Assembly: GCA_016222905.1 (NCBI GenBank)
Contig: JACRPZ010000031.1
Span: 1 to 34,686 of the forward strand
DNA from: Nitrospirota bacterium
GTDB taxonomy: Bacteria > Nitrospirota > Thermodesulfovibrionia > UBA6902
Length of the DNA: 34,686 bases
Reading direction: 5' to 3'
The notes beneath the pieces were generated by a model. That model worked only from the letters and a program-made list of their open reading frames with translations, had not been told where the DNA came from and searched no databases. The position numbers were made by a program, and so were the translations under genes. Below, piece after piece: positions 1 through 7,043 of the stretch; position 1 is the stretch's first letter, and the number at the start of each line of letters is the position of its first letter.

Positions 1-203
1 ATATCGCCTTGTACGACCGTAGTCTCATTGATTCGTACCTTCCTGCCGTGGCTCCTCAGCACATAGGAGGCATAACGTCTGCCATATCCTGTCAGTTCTG
101 TGAATTCATCAAGAATTACCCCCTTCTCCTTCTTCCTCACTATTTGATACCGGACAGCAATAACTGCTGCTGCTTTCTTCCTCTCTTGCATCGTCAGCCT
201 CAT
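1..203 (-). CDS. Transposase / integrase-core protein, N-terminal part, cut by window edge
   Basis: An open frame runs from an ATG at 203 to the left edge (67 codons, no stop), so the gene is truncated by the window. AGGAGG lies eight bases before the ATG. The translation begins MRLTMQERKKAAAVIAVRYQ and continues with a KKEKGVILDEFTELTGYGRR stretch and YASYVL. This resembles the N-terminal helix-turn-helix region of DDE integrase-core transposases, which often carry a K-K-x-K-x-x-I-L-D-E-F...T-G-Y-x-R-x-Y-A pattern. The DDE catalytic core would lie outside the window. The family call rests on recall of that N-terminal pattern only. Two imperfect direct repeats lie just upstream and may mark the element end. 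Confidence 0.7.
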   Translation of the reverse strand, partial: MRLTMQERKKAAAVIAVRYQIVRKKEKGVILDEFTELTGYGRRYASYVLRSHGRKVRINETTVVQGD

Positions 204-250
204 TTCTGCCTCCTGTCGCTTTTGCTTACAGAAGGCTATTTTCGATTATT

Positions 251-315
251 TTTCGTATCGATTTCTTATTTGAGGCAACGATCCTCTTTCGTATCGTTTT
301 TTAATGAGGCAATTC
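251..315. repeat. Two imperfect direct repeats upstream of the transposase
   Basis: Two ~29-base copies at 251-279 and 287-315 share TTTCGTATCG followed by a T-rich run and a TGAGGCAA core. Their place 50-110 bases before the transposase start suggests transposase-binding repeats or the end of the insertion element, but no target-site duplication can be checked because the other end is outside the window. The rest of 204-466 holds no gene I can support. Confidence 0.45.
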
Positions 316-466
316 GGAACATTGTCTTATAAAACTCTTTCTGATACCATACATCTATTCTTTAAATGACTGAAAAAATCGAAGACTGGATTCCCGCTCA
401 CGAAGCTTCGGGAGAAATGATAACAAAGGAAACCAAAAATAGTTATCCGGTATGGAGGAGCATAAA

Positions 467-1213
467 ATGTTAAACATTAACTTAGAAAAACTTAATCCTC
501 ATGCGGCAGAGAAGATCAAGCCTTTTTTTGAGGATATACTGGGCAAATATCATGAGAATATCCATTCAATCTATGTAACCGGCACAGCCATTACAGATGA
601 CTTTGACATTAAGAGGTCTGATGTCAATTCAATCTTTGTTCTGAAGGATATGGACCTTAAATTTCTGAAGCTAATAGCTCCGCTTGGCAAGAAATACAGC
701 AAACATAAAGTGGCCGCGCCGCTTATCATGACCCCGGAGTATATACGGACATCTCTTGATGTCTTTCCGATTGAATTTCTGAACTTTAAACTCATCCATG
801 CATCTGTGTATGGAGATGACATTCTTAAAGATATTGAGATCGGAAGAATAAACCTGAGGCTCCAGTGCGAAAGAGAGCTGAAGACAAAGCTCATCCTGCT
901 AAGGCAGGGATACATTTCATCTCTGGGCGATAGTAAGCTCCTGACTGAAAATATTGCAAATTCAATTACCGGCTATATCCCACTGTTCCGTGGAATCATT
1001 ATGCTGTTCGGAAAAGAACCCCCTGTCAGTCAGGGCAATGTAATAACGACTCTATCGGAAGCTTCGGGCATAAATACCGATGTCTTTGTAAAGGTGCTTA
1101 AGGAAAAACATGAAAGAATAAAGCTCTCTATTGAAGATCTCGACACAATATTTGAAGATTACTATACAGCTACAGAGCAATTAGAAAGAATGGTAAATGA
1201 GATCAAAGAATAG
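467..1213 (+). CDS. Nucleotidyltransferase-like conserved hypothetical protein
   Basis: 248-residue soluble protein. I place the start at 467 rather than the in-frame ATG at 452, because GGAGGAG (454-460) is well spaced for 467 and overlaps the earlier ATG. The N-terminal part contains YVTGTAITDDFDIKRSDVNS followed by a hydrophobic strand (IFVLKD), which looks like a nucleotidyltransferase fold (G-T/S...D-x-D region). The remainder is helical, as in minimal nucleotidyltransferase/helical-domain proteins. It overlaps the TPM-domain gene by 17 bases, so the two are probably co-transcribed with lemA. No substrate can be assigned. The fold call is moderate and the function is unknown. Confidence 0.6.
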   Translation: MLNINLEKLNPHAAEKIKPFFEDILGKYHENIHSIYVTGTAITDDFDIKRSDVNSIFVLKDMDLKFLKLIAPLGKKYSKHKVAAPLIMTPEYIRTSLDVFPIEFLNFKLIHASVYGDDILKDIEIGRINLRLQCERELKTKLILLRQGYISSLGDSKLLTENIANSITGYIPLFRGIIMLFGKEPPVSQGNVITTLSEASGINTDVFVKVLKEKHERIKLSIEDLDTIFEDYYTATEQLERMVNEIKE

Positions 1214-1988
1214 CCTCATCATTTTAATTCTCCTATCCTGCCTTTGCGCATCTGCGTTTTATGCGTCAGCCGAGGTCGTTATTCCCGAGAAGCCTTTTAA
1301 CCATGTGGTTGACCTTGCGGAGATTATAAATGACGATGTTGAGGCAAACCTGAATGGATATCTCCTTGAGCTTGAGCAGAAGACCACAGCACAGATGGTC
1401 GTGCTTACAATCAAGAGCCTTGAGGGAGAATCCCTTGAGGATTTCTCTCTAAGAACAGCTCATGATAAATGGAGGCTCGGGCAGAAAGGAAAAGATAACG
1501 GGGTACTCCTTCTTGTCGCGCTTCAGGAGAGGAAATACAGGTTTGAGACAGGCTACGGACTTGAGGGAGCGCTCCCGGACAGCCTCTCAGGCAGTATCGG
1601 CAGACAATATCTGGTGCCGTACTTTAAAAAAGGCGATTACTCAACAGGCATTCTTACAGCCTCATTAGCCGCTATAAGTGAAATCGCAGCCGATGCCGGT
1701 GTGGAAATCTCAGGAATGCCAAGTATCCAGTCCCCTGCAGCCTACGGAAGCGGAAGGGCAGGCAAACCTTCACTTGCAAGCGTTATCTTCTTAATACTCT
1801 TTTTCTGTTTCATAATCTATATGTTCATAAAACATCCGAAACTGATGCTGCTTTTTATTATGATGAATATGATGGGCGGCGGCAGGAGGAGCGGATGGAG
1901 CGGAGGAGGAGGTTTTAGCGGAGGCGGCAGTTTTGGAGGCGGCGGTGGAGGCGGCTTCGGAGGAGGAGGATCATCAGGCGGATGGTAA
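1197..1988 (+). CDS. TPM-domain (DUF477/YgcG-like) membrane protein with Gly-rich tail
   Basis: 263 residues. A signal peptide covers residues 1-25 (hydrophobic run ending ASAFYASA). The TPM domain spans about 33-165, with VVDLAEIIN at its start, the ELEQKTTAQMVVLTI strand, and the RFETGYGLEGALPD motif near 116-128. A strongly hydrophobic segment lies at about 192-225. The tail from 227 is almost pure Gly/Ser with Trp and Phe, a hallmark of this family. TPM proteins are exported membrane proteins often encoded next to LemA; some family members have acid phosphatase activity, but no activity can be read here. Start 1197 overlaps the preceding gene and lemA follows after 60 bases, so a three-gene operon is likely. 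Confidence 0.88.
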   Translation: MRSKNSLIILILLSCLCASAFYASAEVVIPEKPFNHVVDLAEIINDDVEANLNGYLLELEQKTTAQMVVLTIKSLEGESLEDFSLRTAHDKWRLGQKGKDNGVLLLVALQERKYRFETGYGLEGALPDSLSGSIGRQYLVPYFKKGDYSTGILTASLAAISEIAADAGVEISGMPSIQSPAAYGSGRAGKPSLASVIFLILFFCFIIYMFIKHPKLMLLFIMMNMMGGGRRSGWSGGGGFSGGGSFGGGGGGGFGGGGSSGGW

Positions 1989-2048
1989 CTATTTACAATT
2001 TGCCATTTTTTGTTTAACATTTGATAAAGAAAAAGGAGGCTAATTAAT

Positions 2049-2624
2049 ATGTCAAAAGGTGTAAAGATTGCCCTGATTGTTATCGCTATTGTAGTGCTTA
2101 TCGGCTTTATGACCTTCAGCTGGTTTCTGAAAGGTTATAACAATGTGATTGCCATGGACGAGAATGTTAAGGGTTCGTGGGCGCAGGTTGAGAACCAGTT
2201 AAAGAGAAGGTATGACCTTATTCCAAATCTTGTTGAGACAGTTAAGGGATATGCTGCTCATGAGAAGGAACTCTTCGAACATATAGCCGATGCAAGGACA
2301 AAGTATTTTAATGCCGGTTCAGTTAAAGACAAGATCAACGCCTCCAACCAGCTTGAGGGAGTGCTCTCAAGGCTTCTCTTGTTAAACGAGCAATATCCGC
2401 AGCTTAAGGCGAATGAATCTTTCCTTAAGCTTCAGGACAGCCTTGAAGGCACAGAAAACAGGATCGCTGTGGAGAGAAAGAGATACAATGAGTCAGTGCA
2501 GCTTCTGAATACTTATATCAGGACATTCTTTGGTAGGTTCTTTGCTGCCTTTGCCGGCGTATCAAGCGCTGAATACTATGAAATACCTGAGGCTGAAAAA
2601 GAGGTTCCGAAGGTAAAGTTCTAA
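2049..2624 (+). CDS. lemA: LemA family protein
   Basis: 191 residues, the usual length for LemA. The N-terminal membrane anchor is at about 7-28. The LemA signature follows, with the conserved VKGSWAQVENQLKRRYDLIP block and NLVETVKGYAAHEKELF, then the coiled helical region containing SRLLLLNEQYPQLKANESFL and the RYNESVQLLNTYIRTF block near the C terminus. The start is supported by AAAGGAGG ten bases upstream. LemA has a short outside tail and a helical cytoplasmic or periplasmic domain of unknown biochemical role. Its pairing with a TPM-domain protein is a recurrent gene neighbourhood. A strong hairpin terminator follows 18 bases after the stop. Confidence 0.95.
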   Translation: MSKGVKIALIVIAIVVLIGFMTFSWFLKGYNNVIAMDENVKGSWAQVENQLKRRYDLIPNLVETVKGYAAHEKELFEHIADARTKYFNAGSVKDKINASNQLEGVLSRLLLLNEQYPQLKANESFLKLQDSLEGTENRIAVERKRYNESVQLLNTYIRTFFGRFFAAFAGVSSAEYYEIPEAEKEVPKVKF

Positions 2625-2642
2625 AGACAATTTTTCTTGAGT

Positions 2643-2690
2643 AAAAAAAGGGAAGTACGGCAAAGACTGCGCGTACTTCCCTTTTTTATT
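2643..2690. terminator. Bidirectional intrinsic terminator between lemA and DGR target 2
   Basis: A-rich tract, GGGAAGTACG, 12-base loop, CGTACTTCCC, T-rich tract. The A and T runs on both sides make it usable from both strands, which suits its place between the convergent ends of lemA (2624) and the large target gene (2716). An almost identical copy lies at 10879-10921. Confidence 0.9.
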
Positions 2691-2715
2691 GTTTAGTAAA
2701 AGATTGAATTACGCT

Positions 2716-5700
2716 CTAATTGCTGCACCCTGCGTTTATCACTTCCGTCACCCTGCCCTGAAACTCCGCTGAGTCTACATAAAGCTGCAGCATCTCCGCT
2801 CTTGTATAAGCGCCTCCGTCAAGCTCTCCAAGCCAGTACAGATACCCCGCAAGGTCCGCACCTCTTCTAAGTATGCCGTTATAATAGTCCTCTATGCACT
2901 CGCTGTTGCTCGTATTCCTGTCCGCATATTCCTGACTCTGCAGAAAATTTAATGCTATCTGTGATGTGAGGTCTCTTATCGCCTGAGCATTACCATTGCA
3001 CTGGGCTGTCTGCATCTCTCCAAGCCAGTAGTTGAATCCTCCATTGTCCGGCAGTCTGCTCAGAAATCCCCTGTAGAGGTCATTTACAAGGTTATACTCA
3101 GGCCTTACTGTTGTGTCACCGAATATTCCGTCCATGTACGTCTTGAACTCCGCGCTGAATATGAAGTAGTTCATAAGCAGGTTCCTTGTTAATCCTCCTG
3201 AAAGCTCTCCTGACCAGTAGCCTGCTTCTCCCTGTGTAGGCGTCCTGCCGAGGAAGGTCTCATACAGGTCTGTTACATATGCACTATTCGTTGTGTTCAT
3301 ATTCAGATACTCACCTGAATTGAAGAAGAGTTTGCCGAGCGCTATGAATCCTTCTTTTATGTCTATACCGTCTGCGTCAATCCGTTGTATCTCGCTTGTC
3401 CAGCCCTCTGCTCCTCCGGGTTCAGGAGACCTGTTCAGGATGCTGTTGTAGTAGTAAGTTACAAGATTATTCATTTTTGGAGAGTTCTTATCTAACGGAT
3501 CTGATCCAGCCTGAACTTCATCATAATCGCTGTAGCCGTCACCGTCAGTATCCGTAATAAATGGATTAGTGCCACGTGTATATTCCTCGCCGTCCGTGAG
3601 TCCGTCTCCGTCCGTGTCAGGATTGCTCACGTTTGTCCCAAGCGCCGTTTCCTCTGCATCGGTCAGTCCGTCATGGTCGCGGTCGTTGTTTTCTACCATG
3701 TCCGACAGGAAGCTCTCTGTGCCGTCCGCTTTTATTGCGGATACAGCATATTGGCTTGTCACAATGGCTGCGTCTTCAACCCATGCATCACCGGGGTTGA
3801 AAGAGTTCGTGACAGAAGTCCCTATTTGTGAAAGATATGGCTCGTCCTCGAACTTGGCATAGATGTTATACCCTGTGACAGAAGGGTCTGCGCTTGCAGT
3901 CCACGTGAGTGCTGTCTTCAGACCGCCTGCATCATAGGCCTCTGCCTGAAGGCCGGTCGGCGGAAGCGGCGTGTGGTTTACAGTGATTTTGTCGGCAGAG
4001 GCTGAATTTACCATGATGGTGAAAGATATCGTCTCTGCGTGGTTGAATCCATGATAATTATAATTCTCCGTCTCTGTGCTATCCATATATCCGATATTTA
4101 ACCGGTAGTCTTCGCTATAGATACCCTTAAGGTAAACTGTGTATGTTCCATCAACAGGATTGTTTAAAGATATATTTCCTGCCTCTATCCCGATAGAAAC
4201 ATCCGTATCCGGAATATAATTTTCCATATCTCCGGTGTTTGGATTTATGCCGCTTCCATTTCCATTAGGGTCAACAATGTATGGCTGTACACGTCCGTCC
4301 ATCCCTAATGAAAGAATATTCGTCAATGCCTGCGGTTGTGCATGAATTCTCAATACAGGGCTGAGCGGCGCAAATGGCTCGTCTCCTGTGATGAAGACAA
4401 TTATCTCCCCCAGGAATGTATTGATTAATCCGGCGTGGCTTCCATCTTTTGGCGCAGGCGGATCAAGAAAACTCAATGCCGCGCTCTCATCTTTTAATAC
4501 GGTACCATCACCGGTTGTGGGTCTGTCAGGATATTTAAAAAGCCTTGAAACCGGCACACCATCAGGGTAAAGATCACCGCTCTGCGGAGGGTTGCCGACA
4601 TATATTTTACTGATCGTCTTTTCGTTGTTGCCCGCGAATATTTTTGTCCTGACGCCTGTGCCGTCATTGGTCATTCTGTCTGTATCATTATCACTATTCA
4701 GATTCTTCAGGGATGTATTCTCTTCTGCGGCAATACTCCCTTTGCTCAGCACGCCGCTGAATGTGGGCATGAGCCATTTTAAAGCAGGCACATGGGTATG
4801 CGCCATATCATAGGCTTCCTTCTCGTCGCATTGCCATCCGATTACAGGCTGCTTCACGCAGAGCGGATATTTTTTATAAACAATATGCATGGCGTTAAAA
4901 GTATTCATGTAGAAATTCAGAAATTCCAGATACCACGGCTCATTCAGATCATCGGCAAGTTTCGGATCGCCTCCTTCCCACATATAATAGGCGGTTGCCG
5001 CTCCATGATTAGGAGTACCGACCATAGCAAACCTGTTTATGTCGTCATCATACTGATCGCTCTGTATATATGTCCGCGTCAGCAGTCCTCCCATGCTGTG
5101 AGCAACAATGTTCACCTCTGTTGTCCCTGCCTTTGCCTTTGCATCATCAATCCAGGGCTTGAGATATTTGACCCATGCGTCATTTAAGTCCATTCGCCAG
5201 TCATAAGGCACGTCAAACATGGTGCAGTTCTCTTCATAGCCATAATCAACTCTCAAAACATACTTGAGATAAAACCAGCCTGTTGCTCCCAAAGGATTAG
5301 GCGGTATTCCCTTAGGGTCATGCAGGACGAGTTTACCGCTGTTCCATTTGGGCGCGTCTTCCGGCAAGCGCGGATAAATAGAAAAATGATACTTGCTGTC
5401 AGAGCCTGCTATCCCCGGCACAAGGAGTATCGGGAGCCTGCCGTCAGGGTTGCAGTAAGAGATCATTAAGTTTTCCGCCTCTGTTCGTCCGCAGGCAACT
5501 ATTACCTCATGCACCTGACTATATTTGCCGTTATGTTCAGCCCTCACATAATATTCCCCGCATGATTTATTGTTGAAATAATAATACCCATTGGCTGCTG
5601 TCGTTGAACTGACCGGCTCTCCCCCGTCTTTAGGGGATATGCGGTACAAATTGACAAGAGCGCCGTCTATCATCTGTTTGTCTGTATCTTTTACAGTGCC

Positions 5701-6450
5701 GTGAAGATTGCCGGTGCTTAACCCCCCGCCGGTCACATCAAACGTATTGCTCGTTCCGTATCTTCCGGTTGCGGTTGCGCCAAGGTAAATGCCTGTGCCG
5801 CCTTCATAGAGCGTTACATCCCCTGTCCATGTCCCGTTGTTAAACCATGCTGTTATAGGGGTCACCGAGCCTGCGTTGCTATAGAGAGAGACCGGCCCAT
5901 TGTAATTAACATCCTCTGCCGTGATAGTCACGATGAAGGGCGTGCCGACTGATTTGGGAGAAGAGATATAAGAAAAATCAAAATAATCAAATGACCCAGA
6001 CTGTCCGCCCCGAACGCACCGCACGTAGTTGCTATTGAGCTTACTGTAGCCGTTGACGTAGCCATAGTAGAAGCCCACGTGCCACGCGCCGTTCGGACTG
6101 CCTGCGTAGGTAGTAGACGACCAGTAGTAGGACGCAAGGGCATTCGGGAAATAATTAGTATCTATTGCGGGATTATAGCGTGAATCATCAGTAATGGATT
6201 CAAGTTCCTTGCTATTCGGCAGACGCCAGTCTGTGCTGCCTCCGAGGGAAAGCCCGTTACAATATGACAAGGCCGAACCCCATGTCATATAACCCGGCTC
6301 ACCCTGCTGCCACACAAGTCCTGTCCTGATGTCAGTCACCGTGCCGTTGCCGTTGTTCGTAAAAGGCGCGGCAAAAGATAGCGCAGAACAAAAGAGCAGC
6401 AGGCAGCAGACCATAGTAAGAATTAATTTTAGTTTCATCATCTTTTTCAT
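2716..6450 (-). CDS. DGR target 2: secreted DUF1566/lipase/TSP3/DUF4214 protein with internal variable region
   Basis: 1244 residues from ATG 6450, chosen because GGAGG lies seven bases upstream; an upstream in-frame ATG at 6495 has no such site. Order of parts: signal peptide 1-27; DUF1566/Lcl-type domain about 30-149 with NGTVTDIRTGLVW, DWRLPNSKELESI, YYWSSTT and the closing YVRCVRGG; VR2 covers about 105-150; Ig-like region about 155-240; carboxypeptidase-regulatory-like repeat about 247-330; alpha/beta-hydrolase of LCAT/lipase type from about 338 with LLVPGIAGS and the nucleophile elbow AHSMGG (Ser452), then GTPNHG; FN3-like about 830-920; three thrombospondin-type-3 Asp-rich calcium repeats about 921-992 (DHDGLTDAEE, DTDGDGLTDGEE, DTDGDGYSDYDE); three to four DUF4214-like repeats 993-1244 with LYxxxLxRxPDxxGxxYW cores. 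The DGR places the hypervariable surface beside an enzyme rather than at the C terminus. Ligand and lipid substrate are unknown; I did not assign the Asp and His of the triad. Confidence 0.93.
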   Translation of the reverse strand: MKKMMKLKLILTMVCCLLLFCSALSFAAPFTNNGNGTVTDIRTGLVWQQGEPGYMTWGSALSYCNGLSLGGSTDWRLPNSKELESITDDSRYNPAIDTNYFPNALASYYWSSTTYAGSPNGAWHVGFYYGYVNGYSKLNSNYVRCVRGGQSGSFDYFDFSYISSPKSVGTPFIVTITAEDVNYNGPVSLYSNAGSVTPITAWFNNGTWTGDVTLYEGGTGIYLGATATGRYGTSNTFDVTGGGLSTGNLHGTVKDTDKQMIDGALVNLYRISPKDGGEPVSSTTAANGYYYFNNKSCGEYYVRAEHNGKYSQVHEVIVACGRTEAENLMISYCNPDGRLPILLVPGIAGSDSKYHFSIYPRLPEDAPKWNSGKLVLHDPKGIPPNPLGATGWFYLKYVLRVDYGYEENCTMFDVPYDWRMDLNDAWVKYLKPWIDDAKAKAGTTEVNIVAHSMGGLLTRTYIQSDQYDDDINRFAMVGTPNHGAATAYYMWEGGDPKLADDLNEPWYLEFLNFYMNTFNAMHIVYKKYPLCVKQPVIGWQCDEKEAYDMAHTHVPALKWLMPTFSGVLSKGSIAAEENTSLKNLNSDNDTDRMTNDGTGVRTKIFAGNNEKTISKIYVGNPPQSGDLYPDGVPVSRLFKYPDRPTTGDGTVLKDESAALSFLDPPAPKDGSHAGLINTFLGEIIVFITGDEPFAPLSPVLRIHAQPQALTNILSLGMDGRVQPYIVDPNGNGSGINPNTGDMENYIPDTDVSIGIEAGNISLNNPVDGTYTVYLKGIYSEDYRLNIGYMDSTETENYNYHGFNHAETISFTIMVNSASADKITVNHTPLPPTGLQAEAYDAGGLKTALTWTASADPSVTGYNIYAKFEDEPYLSQIGTSVTNSFNPGDAWVEDAAIVTSQYAVSAIKADGTESFLSDMVENNDRDHDGLTDAEETALGTNVSNPDTDGDGLTDGEEYTRGTNPFITDTDGDGYSDYDEVQAGSDPLDKNSPKMNNLVTYYYNSILNRSPEPGGAEGWTSEIQRIDADGIDIKEGFIALGKLFFNSGEYLNMNTTNSAYVTDLYETFLGRTPTQGEAGYWSGELSGGLTRNLLMNYFIFSAEFKTYMDGIFGDTTVRPEYNLVNDLYRGFLSRLPDNGGFNYWLGEMQTAQCNGNAQAIRDLTSQIALNFLQSQEYADRNTSNSECIEDYYNGILRRGADLAGYLYWLGELDGGAYTRAEMLQLYVDSAEFQGRVTEVINAGCSN
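6001..6136 (-). repeat. DGR variable repeat 2 (VR2), internal to the lipase target
   Basis: Aligns without gaps to the TR (constant offset of 3010 bases). I count 20 differences, all at plus-strand T in the TR, meaning coding-strand A: 11 A-to-G, 6 A-to-T, 3 A-to-C. No other TR base is changed. The encoded segment runs from ASYYWSSTT to YVRCVRGGQ. The final variable codon is CAG (Gln150), where TR has AAG and VR1 has the stop TAG, so the frame continues. Confidence 0.96.
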
Positions 6451-6520
6451 ATATAAACCTCCATTCGTAAAATTAAGTAAGCGCCTCAGTGCCATAAACT
6501 ACAGTTCCACAGGCCGAAAA

Positions 6521-6546
6521 TAACAGGTGTTCTATTGCCTGTGTTA
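6521..6546. promoter_or_regulatory. Imperfect inverted repeat, candidate toxin-antitoxin operator
   Basis: TAACAGG on the left and CCTGTGTTA on the right form an imperfect inverted repeat immediately before the extended -10 of the antitoxin gene, and a wider CACAGGC/GCCTGTG pair (6508-6514 and 6537-6543) overlaps it. Antitoxins commonly autoregulate through such sites. It also lies in the divergent region upstream of the target 2 gene, so it could affect both directions. Assignment is by position and symmetry only. Confidence 0.35.
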
Positions 6547-6550
6547 CTTG

Positions 6551-6559
6551 TGATATACT
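6551..6559 (+). promoter_or_regulatory. Extended -10 promoter of the antitoxin gene
   Basis: TGATATACT matches the extended -10 form TGnTATAmT. The ATG at 6566 falls where transcription would begin and no Shine-Dalgarno sequence precedes it, so the mRNA may be leaderless. Confidence 0.5.
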
Positions 6560-6565
6560 AAAAAT

Positions 6566-6790
6566 ATGAATACCGCAACAAAAGAGATCAATGACATCAG
6601 TGAAGTGCTCCCTGAACTCCCGGTTGACGCATTGCGCGAAATCAGGGATTTTGCATTCTATCTTGCCAACAGAGAGCAACGCCGCAGAAAATTCGTCAAA
6701 GAAGTCCGCAGAGCCGAACAGGAACGGCCTATAAAATTCAAGTCTGTCGAAGATGCAATGGCCGCTATCAGGAATGAAGCGGGAATTTAA
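6566..6790 (+). CDS. Antitoxin-like small protein of a type II toxin-antitoxin pair
   Basis: 74 residues. The middle has LPELPVDALREIRDFAFYLA, a helix typical of DUF2281-like and related antitoxin N-termini. It is followed by a very basic/acidic linker (NREQRRRKFVKEVRRAEQE) and a C-terminal SVEDAMAAIRNEAGI, similar to the toxin-wrapping tails of small antitoxins. It overlaps the downstream RelE-like gene by 17 bases, the usual antitoxin-first arrangement. No ribosome binding site is visible. Alternative: a stand-alone DUF2281-type protein; the tight coupling makes the antitoxin reading more likely. Confidence 0.75.
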   Translation: MNTATKEINDISEVLPELPVDALREIRDFAFYLANREQRRRKFVKEVRRAEQERPIKFKSVEDAMAAIRNEAGI

Positions 6791-7043
6791 TTTTGCGCCC
6801 TCCTTCCTTAAGAAGGCAGGAAAACTGCTGCAAAAGAATCCTTCGTTAGACCCTGAATATGAAGTAACACTAAGCAGGCTATTGAAAAACCCCTTTGATC
6901 CGGAACTACATTCCCATCCTCTCAGCGGGGATTTAAAAGACCGGTATGCCTGCTCTGTTACATATAAAATCCGCATTGTATTCAGGTTACATGACAACAT
7001 TATTCACCTTCTCAACATCGGCAGCCATGACGAAGTTTATTAG
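6774..7043 (+). CDS. RelE/YafQ-like toxin (mRNA interferase fold)
   Basis: 89 residues from the ATG at 6774, which overlaps the antitoxin end; a longer in-frame start at 6753 would add seven residues read from inside the antitoxin gene. RelE-superfamily features are visible: an N-terminal helical FLKKAGKLLQKNP segment, the HSHPLSGDLKDRYACSVT block (L-x-G...R-x-x-R/Y pattern), a YKIRIVFRL strand and a final IIHLLNIGSHDEVY strand where many family members have the catalytic or near-catalytic His/Tyr. Such toxins cleave mRNA on the ribosome. The 3' end overlaps the end of the convergent RT gene by 32 bases. The pair sits between the DGR RT and the second target, where it could stabilise the locus; this role is inference. 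Confidence 0.8.
   Translation: MKREFNFAPSFLKKAGKLLQKNPSLDPEYEVTLSRLLKNPFDPELHSHPLSGDLKDRYACSVTYKIRIVFRLHDNIIHLLNIGSHDEVY

Noticed and set aside
1817-2020. Proline-rich minus-strand frame
   Set aside because: Antisense shadow of the Gly-rich tail of the TPM-domain gene.
4792-5187. 131-codon plus-strand frame
   Set aside because: Lies wholly antisense to the lipase domain of target 2, with no start signal or known motif.
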